Positions 27,660-36,142 of a stretch of 64,000 bases of DNA are shown in pieces (the stretch's first letter is position 1; each line of letters begins with the position of its first letter). Both the position numbers and the translations under genes were made by a program. The notes below the pieces were generated by a model. The model worked only from the letters and a program-made list of their open reading frames with translations. It was not told the DNA's origin and ran no database searches. The DNA comes from an uncultured Pseudohongiella sp. (GTDB taxonomy: Bacteria > Pseudomonadota > Gammaproteobacteria > Pseudomonadales > Pseudohongiellaceae), in contig OX638341.1 of NCBI GenBank assembly GCA_951812965.1, positions 310,001 through 374,000 on the forward strand, read 5' to 3'.

Positions 27660-27777
27660 TCGCCGTTGGGTCAGGGGGTGTGCAGCGGGCGTGCGAGACA
27701 TGGATGTCAAGCCCGAAGCGTACAGGGATGTATTTACAGCGTCCGCTGCATACTGCCCGCCAGACGGCGAAGTATCG
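27660..27777 (+). repeat. GGA-hairpin string, copy at 27.7 kb
   Basis: Conserved end modules TGCAGCGGGCGTGCGAG (27681-27697) and TTTACAGCGTCCGCTGCA (27734-27751) match the ends of the 48.6-kb element. Between them are two hairpins with GGA loops: GACA-TGGA-TGTC (27697-27708) and TACA-GGGA-TGTA (27721-27732). The second fits the CsrA consensus RUACARGGAUGU exactly when preceded by G27720. It lies upstream of and in sense with the 27884 operon. Confidence 0.75.
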
Positions 27778-27883
27778 CAGCCACGACCGGTTGAACCCCC
27801 ACGCCGCATTGAGTTGGCCGCTGGTTTGCCGCACAATACTTATCCCCATTTGAAACGCGACTTGTGATCCGGAGGATTCCATC

Positions 27884-28408
27884 ATGTACGTTCGCACACC
27901 TGTCACTACCTTGCTGTTTTCGGTTTTCGCGCTGGTTCTGGCCGCTTGCGGGCCTCAATACCAGGTCGACAGGGAAGCGCTCGAAGCCGCGGAGATTTCC
28001 AATTTCAGCACCCCGGAGGAGATGGTTTTCGCCGCCGGCCAACCCACCCCGGAACAGATTCAGACCCTGGCGGACTCCGGCATTCGCCATGTCATCAGCC
28101 TGCGCACCGATGGCGAAATCGACTGGGATGAATCAAATCTGGTCAACGCCGCCGGCATGCAGTTTCATTCCATTCCCGTGGCGGGCGCCGATGGCGTAAC
28201 CAGCGAGAATGCCCAGACGCTGGATCAGTTGCTCGCGCAACTCGACGGCCAGCCCGTGCTCCTGCATTGCGGCAGTAGCAATCGGGTCGGCGCCTTGCGC
28301 GCCAGGACCGCCCGTGACGGCGGCGCAAGCCTTGAGGACGCCCTGGCCGAAGGCCGGCGCTGGGGCATGACGCGCATGGAAGAAACCGTGCGCGAGATTT
28401 TGCAATAA
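27884..28408 (+). CDS. Lipoprotein with DUF442/protein-phosphatase-like domain
   Basis: 174 residues, lipoprotein signal (VFALVLAAC, Cys22). The mature part follows the DUF442 (beta-lactamase-hydrolase-like, cysteine phosphatase fold) pattern: FAAGQPTPEQIQTLADSGIRHVISLR, then the active-site loop HCGSSNRVGAL with Cys129 and Arg134 (CX5R would need HCxxxxxR, which fits). A clear GGAGG lies eight bases before the ATG. DUF442 domains often accompany sulfide and persulfide oxidation genes; here the next gene is a YeeE/YedE transporter, four bases away. Periplasmic phosphatase or sulfur-related role is inference. Confidence 0.7.
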   Translation: MYVRTPVTTLLFSVFALVLAACGPQYQVDREALEAAEISNFSTPEEMVFAAGQPTPEQIQTLADSGIRHVISLRTDGEIDWDESNLVNAAGMQFHSIPVAGADGVTSENAQTLDQLLAQLDGQPVLLHCGSSNRVGALRARTARDGGASLEDALAEGRRWGMTRMEETVREILQ

Positions 28409-28411
28409 GCA

Positions 28412-29623
28412 ATGAGCAAACACGGAACTGACACCATGAGCACCGCCACCGAGGCCATAGACGGCAGGGCCGGGGACTTCAACCGGCCCGCAATGTTGCT
28501 CGCCGCCGCCGGCGCCGCGGGCATCTGCGTCTACCTGGCCGCTTTCCACGGCTGGCGGCAGGCCGCCCTGTTCGGAGTCGGCTTCGGCGCCGGTATCGCC
28601 CTCTATCACGCCGCATTCGGCTTTACCGCAGCCTGGCGCGAGGTCGTCAGCAGCGGACGCAGCGCGGGGCTGCGCTCGCAGATTATCATGATGGCGGTGA
28701 CGGTGCTCGTGTTCACACCCCTGATCGCCCAGGGCGAGATCGGCGGCATCGCTGTGCGCGGCAACGTGTCGCCGCTCAATCTCGCGGTGATCTGCGGCGC
28801 CTTCATGTTCGGCCTTGGCATGCAACTCGGTGGCGGCTGCGCCTCGGGCACCCTGTTCACTGCCGGCGGCGGCAATGCGCGCATGATCATTACGCTGGCG
28901 GCATTCATCGTCGGTTCGGTGATCGGCACCTGGCACTGGTCGCTATGGCAGGACGTCCCCGGCTTCGAGCCGGTCTCACTGTCGGGCAGTTTCGGTGTTG
29001 GCGGCGGCATCCTGTTCAGCCTGCTGCTGTTCGGAGCCGTATGGCTGATCGCCGCGCGCTACGAGAAAGCGCGGCATGGCGCCTTCGAGCGGGAATGGCG
29101 GCCAATGTCGTCGCGTTCCTGGCTTACCGGTCCCTGGCCGCTGCTGGCCGGGGCTCTGGCCCTGGCGCTGGTCAATATTGCCACCCTGGTGCTGGCGGGA
29201 CGGCCCTGGGGCGTAACTTCCGCATTCGCGCTATGGGGCGCCAAACTGGCGGCGCCGCTGGGCATCGATGTGACCGGGTGGGCCTATTGGCAGCGGCCCA
29301 ATCTGCAGGCCGCACTGGAAGCCAATGTCTTTAACGACATCACTTCGGTGATGAATTTCGGCATCATGCTCGGCGCACTGATCGCCGCGACGCTGGCGCA
29401 CAAATTCTCACCCTCGTTCCGGATTCCGACGCGATCGGTGCTTGCGGCCGTGATCGGCGGCCTTTTGCTCGGTTATGGCGCCCGCATCGCTTTCGGCTGC
29501 AACATCGGCGCCTTTTTCAGCGGCATATCCTCGACCAGCATGCACGGCTGGCTCTGGTTCGCGGCGGCTTTCGCCGGCAGCGTTCTCGGCACCCGGATGC
29601 GGCCGCTGTTCGGACTGCGCTGA
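28412..29623 (+). CDS. YeeE/YedE family sulfur-compound transporter
   Basis: A polytopic inner-membrane protein of 403 residues with about ten hydrophobic segments. The two conserved cysteine motifs are GGGCASGTLF at 140-149 and FGCNIGAFFSGI near 365, the hallmark of the YeeE/TsuA family that takes up thiosulfate through cysteine relays. A later ATG at 28436 is an alternative start. It forms a unit with the preceding DUF442 lipoprotein, and aceE follows after 25 bp. Confidence 0.85.
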   Translation: MSKHGTDTMSTATEAIDGRAGDFNRPAMLLAAAGAAGICVYLAAFHGWRQAALFGVGFGAGIALYHAAFGFTAAWREVVSSGRSAGLRSQIIMMAVTVLVFTPLIAQGEIGGIAVRGNVSPLNLAVICGAFMFGLGMQLGGGCASGTLFTAGGGNARMIITLAAFIVGSVIGTWHWSLWQDVPGFEPVSLSGSFGVGGGILFSLLLFGAVWLIAARYEKARHGAFEREWRPMSSRSWLTGPWPLLAGALALALVNIATLVLAGRPWGVTSAFALWGAKLAAPLGIDVTGWAYWQRPNLQAALEANVFNDITSVMNFGIMLGALIAATLAHKFSPSFRIPTRSVLAAVIGGLLLGYGARIAFGCNIGAFFSGISSTSMHGWLWFAAAFAGSVLGTRMRPLFGLR

Positions 29624-29648
29624 TGCCCAGCGCTTCGCCGCGTGCAGC

Positions 29649-32318
29649 ATGAACGCAAAGCCGCCCACCGACCCCGCCATCGAACAAGACCGCAAGGAAT
29701 GGCTGGAGGCGATCGAAAACATCCGCGAACAATACGGTCCTGATGGCGTCGGCAGCATTCTCGCCAGCCTGCGCGAATGGAGCGAGAGCCATTGTTCCGG
29801 CAGTGGACAGACGCCGACTTTCAATACTCCTTATCTGAACACGATTCCCGTCGAGCAGCAGCCGAATTATCCCGGTGACCAGGACATCGAGCAGCGACTG
29901 GAGAACATTCTGCGCTGGAACGCCATGGTCATGGTTCTGCAAGGCGGCGACGCCGGTCTCGGCCTGGGCGGACATATCGCCACCTACGCGTCGGCCGCCA
30001 CGCAGATGGAAGTCGGCTTCAATCACTTCTTTCGCCAGAAATCCGAAAACTACGGCGGCGACCTGATGATCCCGCAGCCCCATGCGGCAACGGGCGTATA
30101 TGTCCGCTCCTGGCTCGAAGGCGTGCTGGACGACGAACACATAGACAATTACCGCCGGGAACTCACCCCCGGCGGTGGCCTTTCCGCCTATCCCCATCCC
30201 CGTTCCATGCCGGACTACTGGCAAATCGCGAACGCGTCGATGGGACTGTCCACGCCGACGGCCATCTATCAGGCGCGCTTTGCCAAATACCTGGAAAATC
30301 GCGGCCTGAAACCGAAGCTCGGCGGCAAGACGTGGTGCTTCATCGGCGATGGTGAAACCGACGAACCGGAAGTGCTCGGTACGATCAATATCGCTGCGAG
30401 GGAAAGGCTCGACAATCTGATACTCGTGGTCAACTGCAATCTGCAGCGGCTCGACGGACCGGTGCGGGGCAACGGCAAGATCATCCAGGAGCTTGAGGCT
30501 TCCTTCCGGGGTTCGGGCTGGGAGGTCATCAAGGTCATCTGGGGCGGCGGCTGGGACCGGCTGCTCGCCGATGACGTAAAAGGAACCCTGCGCCGGCGCA
30601 TGGAAGAATGTCTCGACGGCGACTATCAGCGCTATTCGGTGCTACCGGGCGAACGGCAACGAGAACTGTGGGTTGACGGAAATCCAGAACTTGAAGCCAT
30701 GATGAACGCGTTGTCCGACGATCAGGTTCGCGAGATAAAGCGCGGCGGACAGGACGCGGTAAAACTCTACGCCGCCTACGACAGGGCGATTCACGCCGAC
30801 AAACCGGTGGTGATTCTGGTCAAGACAGTCAAGGGCGACGGCGTGACCGGCGCCGCGGGCAGCAACGCCGCGCACCAGAAGAAGAACATCAGCCCGGACC
30901 AGCGGGTAGAGATCGCCCGCTCCCTCGGCATTCCGATCAGCGACGAGGAAGCGCGCCGGGCCGCGCTGTACCGGCCGCCGGATTCAAGCCCCGAAGTACG
31001 CTACCTGAAGGCGCGGCGGCAGGCGCTCGGCGGCGTTCTTCCGGCGCGCAACAGCGAATGCGCTGCGTTGGAAACTCCGCCGCTTGCAATCTTCAAGAGC
31101 TTGCTGGAACGCATCGAACGGCCGCATTCGACTACCTTGTGCCTGGTGCGGATTCTGTCGATTCTGATGCGCGACAAATCTCTGAAACGTTATATCGTGC
31201 CCATCGTTCCCGACGAGGCGCGCACCTTCGGGCTCGAAGGCCTGTTCCGAATCGCCGGAATTTTCTCCCTGCAGGGCCAGCATTACACGCCGGTCGATGC
31301 CGGAACAGCTATCGCCTACCGGGAGGCGGAAGACGGCCAGATCCTGCAGGAAGGAATCTGTGAAACCGGCGCCATGGCCTCCTTTCTCGCGGCCGGCACC
31401 GCCTGGTCGATCCATGGCCTGCCGATGGTGCCGTTCTATTTCTTCTATTCGATCTTCGGCTTTCAGCGCGTTGGCGACATGATCTGGGCATGCGGCGACA
31501 TGCTTTGCCGGGGCTTCCTGATCGGCGGCACCGCCGGCCGCACCACGCTCAACGGCGAAGGCCTGCAACACCAGGACGGGCACTCCCATATCCTGGCCGG
31601 CACTTTCCCCAACCTGAAGAGCTACGACCCGGCATTCGCCTGTGAAATTGCGGTTATCGTTCGGGACGGCATCCGGCGCATGTACGAGCAACAGGAAAAC
31701 ATCTTCTATTACATAACCGCCTATAACGAAAATTACCCGATGCCGGCGTTGCCGGAAGACGAATCCGTGCAGGAGGGAATTCTGGCCGGCGCTTACCTGC
31801 TGGACAGCGATGCGCCTGCCGCGGATTGCGCCGTGAATCTGCTTGGCTCGGGCTCGATCATGCAACAAGTGTTGCAAGCTCGGCAGCGGTTGCGGGAATG
31901 GGGTTACGCATGCGCGGTATGGAGCGTAACGAGTTACAACGAGTTGTACCGCGAGGCGGAATCCTGTGAGCGGCACAACCGCCTGCATCCGGCGGCGCAA
32001 CAGCGCAGGCCTTGCATCAGGAGGCTATTTCCCAATGACGAGGCTGTGGTCGTTGCGGCAACCGATTACATGAAGGCCTTGCCGAATTCCATCGCGCGCT
32101 GGATGCCGGACAACTATCTGGTGCTCGGCACCGATGGTTACGGCCTGAGTGAAACCCGGCCGGATTTGCGCAACTGGTTCGAAGTCAGCGCCGACTACAT
32201 TTGCCACGCCGCTCTCGTGGGAATGTTTCGCGCGGGCAGACTCGATGGCGACGAACTGGCGGCAAAAACCGCGGAACTTGAAATCGATCCGGAAAAGACG
32301 GACGCCGCCCGGCGTTAA
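29649..32318 (+). CDS. aceE: Pyruvate dehydrogenase E1 component, homodimeric type
   Basis: Thiamine-diphosphate enzyme that decarboxylates pyruvate and passes acetyl to the E2 lipoyl group. 889 residues from ATG 29649, matching E. coli AceE (887); the frame upstream is the yeeE gene read in another frame. Seen: GGH at 107-109, PQPHAATGV with His145, ThDP site GDGETDEPE...NCNLQRLDGP (233-271), AHQKKN (flexible-loop His) and GEGLQHQDGHSH. The N-terminal helix used for E2 binding is kept. No aceF or lpd is nearby, which is unusual because these normally form one operon. Confidence 0.92.
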   Translation: MNAKPPTDPAIEQDRKEWLEAIENIREQYGPDGVGSILASLREWSESHCSGSGQTPTFNTPYLNTIPVEQQPNYPGDQDIEQRLENILRWNAMVMVLQGGDAGLGLGGHIATYASAATQMEVGFNHFFRQKSENYGGDLMIPQPHAATGVYVRSWLEGVLDDEHIDNYRRELTPGGGLSAYPHPRSMPDYWQIANASMGLSTPTAIYQARFAKYLENRGLKPKLGGKTWCFIGDGETDEPEVLGTINIAARERLDNLILVVNCNLQRLDGPVRGNGKIIQELEASFRGSGWEVIKVIWGGGWDRLLADDVKGTLRRRMEECLDGDYQRYSVLPGERQRELWVDGNPELEAMMNALSDDQVREIKRGGQDAVKLYAAYDRAIHADKPVVILVKTVKGDGVTGAAGSNAAHQKKNISPDQRVEIARSLGIPISDEEARRAALYRPPDSSPEVRYLKARRQALGGVLPARNSECAALETPPLAIFKSLLERIERPHSTTLCLVRILSILMRDKSLKRYIVPIVPDEARTFGLEGLFRIAGIFSLQGQHYTPVDAGTAIAYREAEDGQILQEGICETGAMASFLAAGTAWSIHGLPMVPFYFFYSIFGFQRVGDMIWACGDMLCRGFLIGGTAGRTTLNGEGLQHQDGHSHILAGTFPNLKSYDPAFACEIAVIVRDGIRRMYEQQENIFYYITAYNENYPMPALPEDESVQEGILAGAYLLDSDAPAADCAVNLLGSGSIMQQVLQARQRLREWGYACAVWSVTSYNELYREAESCERHNRLHPAAQQRRPCIRRLFPNDEAVVVAATDYMKALPNSIARWMPDNYLVLGTDGYGLSETRPDLRNWFEVSADYICHAALVGMFRAGRLDGDELAAKTAELEIDPEKTDAARR

Positions 32319-32361
32319 TGTCCGCAGCCATACCGGCAACAATTCCCGCGACCGATCATCC

Positions 32362-32459
32362 CGCGGGCGAGGCATGCCTCGCCCCTACAGGTAAACCGGA
32401 GAATGTCGGGAAACCGGCTGGATGATTCCCTTCGCGTAGGGGCGAGGCACGCCTCGCCC
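32362..32459. repeat. REPIN-like family: two outward-facing arms
   Basis: Arms at 32362-32389 and 32436-32459 flank GTAAACCGGAGAATGTCGGG and about 25 more bases. This inner sequence recurs right after the copy at 33279-33356 (GTAAACCGGAGATTGCCGGG). The second arm touches the TAA of the DUF4159 gene. Confidence 0.8.
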
Positions 32460-33206
32460 TTAATGCGTCATCGAATACATCAGGTAATTGATTCCCAGCC
32501 GGTAAGCCGAGTTGGCGTAACGCGTCGGATACGCCGGGTGGTAGGTGTGCTCCCAGCCGTCGCCCATGTCCGAGTTCCAGTTGATGAGCACCATGACCCG
32601 ACCCGCGTCGTCGAGAATCGCGTGATTGCTGGCGTGATCGATCCCTCGCTCGCCGAACTCGTCGGTGCGATACAACGCCGGGATCATCTGCGGCCCATCG
32701 ATATCGTAATAGACGTGAAAAATCTCGTGGTCCGGCGACAGCTCGGTTATTTCCCGGTCCGGGAATACCTGGCCGAAAGCCGCCTGGAAATTGTCCCATT
32801 CGTTTTGGCCCCAGAAATCGTCGATCAACAGAAATCCGCCGCGCAGCAGGTACTCGCGCAGGTTCTCGATCTCCGCGGGACTGAGAATAATGCCGCCGTT
32901 CTGGCCGACCTCAAGCATGTACAGAAAGGGATAGTCGAAAATGCGCTCGTCATCGATTCGCATCACGATGGGATTGCTCATGACGCGGATATTGGTCAGC
33001 CGCGAGACTCCGCGCAGGAAATTTTCATCGGCGTCCGGAAAGTCGATGGCCCATGTGCCATAGCCGAAACCGCGGCCATAGTAGCTGTCAAACTGCACCC
33101 GCACGAAATTGAATTCGCCGGCTTTGTCGTAATCGATATCCGGGCTCTGGCCCAAAGCGGAGCTGCCAAGGGCGAACAGCAATGTGAACGAAATCAGTAT
33201 CCGCAT
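32460..33206 (-). CDS. DUF4159 secreted protein
   Basis: 248 residues with signal peptide (ILISFTLLFALGSSALG). The DUF4159 pattern is clear: FNFVRVQFDSYYGRGFGYGTWAIDFPDAD, NFLRGVSRLTNI, FDYPFLYMLEVG, LREYLLRGGFLLIDDFWG, and LSPDHEIFHVYYDI. The fold resembles glutamine-amidotransferase-like domains; function unknown. The start is ATG 33206; the longer frame runs into a REPIN-like repeat and is not protein. It may be the last gene of the sixA-cytochrome-chaN group. Confidence 0.85.
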   Translation of the reverse strand: MRILISFTLLFALGSSALGQSPDIDYDKAGEFNFVRVQFDSYYGRGFGYGTWAIDFPDADENFLRGVSRLTNIRVMSNPIVMRIDDERIFDYPFLYMLEVGQNGGIILSPAEIENLREYLLRGGFLLIDDFWGQNEWDNFQAAFGQVFPDREITELSPDHEIFHVYYDIDGPQMIPALYRTDEFGERGIDHASNHAILDDAGRVMVLINWNSDMGDGWEHTYHPAYPTRYANSAYRLGINYLMYSMTH

Positions 33207-33278
33207 CGGAATGACATCGAAATCGGCATTGAAGTGTGTCCGCATTCGGTCCCGGTTGCAACTGCGCGTGCGGGATCG

Positions 33279-33356
33279 GTAGGGGCGAGGCATGCCTCGC
33301 CCGCGGGTGTAGTACGATATACGGGGCGCGCGCGGGCGAGGCATGCCTCGCCCCTA
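33279..33356 (-). repeat. REPIN-like family: full copy
   Basis: Arms 33279-33305 and 33331-33356, both with the perfect palindrome GGGCGAGGCATGCCTCGCCC, inverted around a 25-bp spacer (reverse orientation). It lies between chaN and the DUF4159 gene. Confidence 0.9.
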
Positions 33357-33399
33357 CAGGTAAACCGGAGATTGCCGGGAAACTGGGTGGATGCTGCTC

Positions 33400-34329
33400 C
33401 TACAGGCGCAATTGCGCGCAATAGTCCTGCTCTTCCACCGCGGGCGTAAACCAGAGATAGTCGTGCTCGGCGATACCTCCGAATCGTTCGAGATAACTCA
33501 CCGGCACGAATTCATCGGGCTCGACTTCCAGGAAAGCCAACGAGACGATTTCCTCGCGGCTGATCCCGGCATCGAGCGCGAGCAGGAAATTGGGTACGCC
33601 GAGATCCTGTCGCGTGTGGTAATTTCCCGCGATCAGCAGCGCCGCGCCTTCATCGTTCGCCAATGAGCGCAAGGCCTCTGCCATGGCTAGATCTCGAGTC
33701 TGCTGCACTCGCACCATGGCGGGAAACTGGCTCTCGGGCAACAGCCCGCAATGGCTCTCGTCAATGTCGGCATAGAGCTTGTCCATTGCCGCCTGGTCGT
33801 AAACATCGTCGGGCAGGGTAGGACCAGCCCCCTGATAGATGTCCATGACCGCATTTTCATCGATATTCGCGGCCGCCAGGGGCAATCCGGCATCGAGACC
33901 GGCAAGCAGCAGCGGCGAATAGAATTCCCACTCCCAGCCCTCGTCCCATTCGAGCCACTCCCTGAGTTCCTCCGCGGCGGCGAATTCGCGGCCGGCGACG
34001 CCTGCAAGATTCGGCGCCCGGGAAGCGTCGATCATCTCGAAAGCGACCCCCGACACCGCATCGGAGTCGATCAGCGATTCGAGTACCGCCGATTGCAGGC
34101 GATGGTGGTCGGCATTGTCGTGTTTCTCGCCCAGCAGCAGGAAACGCGCCTCGCGCAAGCCGGCGAGCAATTCTTCCGGGGTTACGAACTGTTGCAGGCG
34201 GCTGTCCCAGATGCGCCCCGCCAGCGCATGATCGCCATGCAGGGGCGAGACCCAGATGCCTGACCAGGTATCAGAAAATTCGGGCGACCGCGCCGTGCAG
34301 GCAGAAAGCAGCAGCACGGCCAGGATCAA
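33400..34329 (-). CDS. ChaN-family lipoprotein
   Basis: 309 residues, lipoprotein signal (ILAVLLLSAC). It has the ChaN motifs LLLGEKHDNADHHRLQ and LLIAGNYHTRQDLGVP. ChaN-type proteins bind heme dimers and have been linked to iron uptake; in several species they are lipoproteins. The region SGVAFEMIDASRAPN is also typical. It follows the monoheme cytochrome gene with a 10-bp gap in one direction. Confidence 0.85.
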   Translation of the reverse strand: MILAVLLLSACTARSPEFSDTWSGIWVSPLHGDHALAGRIWDSRLQQFVTPEELLAGLREARFLLLGEKHDNADHHRLQSAVLESLIDSDAVSGVAFEMIDASRAPNLAGVAGREFAAAEELREWLEWDEGWEWEFYSPLLLAGLDAGLPLAAANIDENAVMDIYQGAGPTLPDDVYDQAAMDKLYADIDESHCGLLPESQFPAMVRVQQTRDLAMAEALRSLANDEGAALLIAGNYHTRQDLGVPNFLLALDAGISREEIVSLAFLEVEPDEFVPVSYLERFGGIAEHDYLWFTPAVEEQDYCAQLRL

Positions 34330-34339
34330 AAGTGGAATT

Positions 34340-34798
34340 CTAATTCGTGCCTCCCATCATCAGCCATTGTTCGTAGATCTCATCGCTCCAGAATTCCTGA
34401 AACCAGGCGATCACCGCGAGTTTCTCCTCATTATCCAGCACTTGCCCGAACCCGGGCATCTGCCCGCCGAGCGATTGTCCGCCCATGTCGATCACCTGCA
34501 ACAATACCGAAATCGGGTGGTGCCAGGTATGGGCCGAGCCGTTCAGGGGCGGCGGCGGAAACGATCCGTCCGGCAGCCGCTCCCGCCAGTCGGCGGCAGT
34601 GCCCTGCGCGGCGTTACCATGACATTCGGCGCAATGTTCGGCAAATACCGGCGAGCCGGCCACGGCCAGCTCGGCAGAATACCAGCGCCCGGTTGCGGGA
34701 TCGATCCGGTCGAGCGGAACGCCCGAGTCGCCGCAGGCTGCAATGAGGGAAAACAGGGCAAACAAGGACGCACGGTGCGCCTGCAACCCCTTAATCAT
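34340..34798 (-). CDS. Monoheme cytochrome c lipoprotein
   Basis: 152 residues from ATG 34798, with a lipoprotein-like signal (LFALFSLIAAC, Cys22). One heme motif CAECH at 56-60 and a likely distal methionine in GGQMPGFGQVL. The start overlaps the sixA stop by eight bases, so it is translationally coupled. Cytochrome c class I, periplasmic, electron partner unknown. Confidence 0.85.
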   Translation of the reverse strand: MIKGLQAHRASLFALFSLIAACGDSGVPLDRIDPATGRWYSAELAVAGSPVFAEHCAECHGNAAQGTAADWRERLPDGSFPPPPLNGSAHTWHHPISVLLQVIDMGGQSLGGQMPGFGQVLDNEEKLAVIAWFQEFWSDEIYEQWLMMGGTN

Positions 34799-35285
34799 CG
34801 TTCTTCGGAAAATCGAACTCCACCAGGGTTGAGTTTCCGCGTTTGATCTCGGACCAGTGGTCGATCGGCAGCGAGAGTTCGACCAGGCCGCAGGTGGGGA
34901 TGTTGGCGATCTCGGCGTTCGCCATTTCATTGGCGAAGTCGGTAATTGTCGGATTGTGGCCAACGAGCATGAGCGCGCCGCAGTCGTCGTCAGTCAGGCT
35001 GGCGGCTTTCAGATACATGGACGTACCGCAGAAGTAGAGGTCGGGATTGCTGACTACTTCGTCGACGGGATAACCTATGGCCTCGGCCATCAGCATTGCG
35101 GTCGAGCGGGCGCGCACCGCAGGGCTGGAAACGATGCAATCGACGCAGGAATCGCGTCCAAGAAAACGCCCTCCCATGACCGGCACTTCGCGGTCACCGC
35201 GGGGCGCGAGCGGGCGCTCGAAATCGCGCAACTTGGGATAGTCCCAACTGGACTTCGCGTGGCGCAACAGGAAAAGCGTCTTCAT
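34791..35285 (-). CDS. SixA-type histidine phosphatase
   Basis: 164 residues of the histidine-phosphatase (phosphoglycerate mutase) fold: LLRHAKSSWDYP with Arg8-His9, FERPLAPRGDREVP, SPAVRARSTA and VGHNPTITDFANEM. SixA-like proteins remove phosphate from phosphohistidine. The start is ATG 35285; the upstream frame has no family similarity. It precedes and overlaps the cytochrome gene by eight bases. Confidence 0.88.
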   Translation of the reverse strand: MKTLFLLRHAKSSWDYPKLRDFERPLAPRGDREVPVMGGRFLGRDSCVDCIVSSPAVRARSTAMLMAEAIGYPVDEVVSNPDLYFCGTSMYLKAASLTDDDCGALMLVGHNPTITDFANEMANAEIANIPTCGLVELSLPIDHWSEIKRGNSTLVEFDFPKNDD

Positions 35286-35417
35286 TTTCGGTTTGTCGGC
35301 AATTTTACCCGTGGAATTAACGCACAGATTGCGGAAACAACGTCGATTCCGCCGTAAATGGCGTATTGCGGGCAGGATTTGTAAAATCCCGGCTTCCATA
35401 CGCCATGGAGCCGCGAC

Positions 35418-36140
35418 TTGCCCAACTCATCCGCAATTCCCCTGCTCGCCCTGCTGATTCTGTTCAGCCCAGTCTTAACGGCCGCTGAAGAAGAGGAAGA
35501 AAGCCCATTGAACAGCGAAATCGAGCTGGGCGCCATCTATACTTCAGGAAATACGGACGATGAGAATATTCAGTTCAGAGGCGCTGTCAACTATTCGCTG
35601 GACGGCTGGGATTTCGGGCTGGATATAGACGGCTTTCGCTCCTCCAAGGAAAACGTACTCGCCGCTCAGCGCGTCTATTACGTCTCTGAAGCGAATTACA
35701 ACATCAACGACGAGAGTTTCGTGCTGACCCGGCTCGCCCACGACGACGACCGCTTCAGCGGCTATGAAGGACAGACCGACATTTCGCTCAATTATGGACG
35801 CAATCTGCTCGTCGACCGTGAGGACATGGGTCTGACGCTGAATATCGGCGGCGGCTACCGCCGTTCAACAACGCTGGAGGACGAATTCGGCGAAGCCATG
35901 TTCCGTCTGGCCGCCGATTTCAACTGGGACTTGTCGGACTCCGCCGCCTTCCTGCAGGAATTCAGCACCGAGGCCGGCGAGGAAACGAGCATTTTTCGCG
36001 CCCGCAGCAGTATCGAGACGCAGATAGTGGAAAATCTCCTGCTGCGTTTCTCGGTAAATCTCAAACATCAGACCCAGGTGCCCGCGGGACGCAAGAACAC
36101 CGATACCGAAACAAGCATGACCTTCGTCATGCGATTCTGA
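35418..36140 (+). CDS. DUF481 outer-membrane beta-barrel protein
   Basis: 240 residues: signal peptide (IPLLALLILFSPVLTAA), then alternating aromatic strands (IELGAIYTSGNTDDENIQFRG, WDFGLDIDGFRSS) ending in Phe (SMTFVMRF), the pattern of the DUF481 salt-stress/OmpL-like barrel. The only start in frame near the expected place is TTG 35418; an ATG at 35405 is out of frame. The next gene, cobT, follows two bases after its stop. Confidence 0.8.
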   Translation: MPNSSAIPLLALLILFSPVLTAAEEEEESPLNSEIELGAIYTSGNTDDENIQFRGAVNYSLDGWDFGLDIDGFRSSKENVLAAQRVYYVSEANYNINDESFVLTRLAHDDDRFSGYEGQTDISLNYGRNLLVDREDMGLTLNIGGGYRRSTTLEDEFGEAMFRLAADFNWDLSDSAAFLQEFSTEAGEETSIFRARSSIETQIVENLLLRFSVNLKHQTQVPAGRKNTDTETSMTFVMRF

Positions 36141-36142
36141 GC

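Noticed and set aside
27331-27906. 191-codon minus-strand frame with peptide resembling repeat-encoded sequence
   Set aside because: It spans the REPIN-like copy and the GGA hairpins, which generate such frames; no family similarity.
33207-33344. N-terminal extension of the DUF4159 protein
   Set aside because: The extra residues come from translating the repeat arm; a signal peptide starts at the internal ATG 33206.
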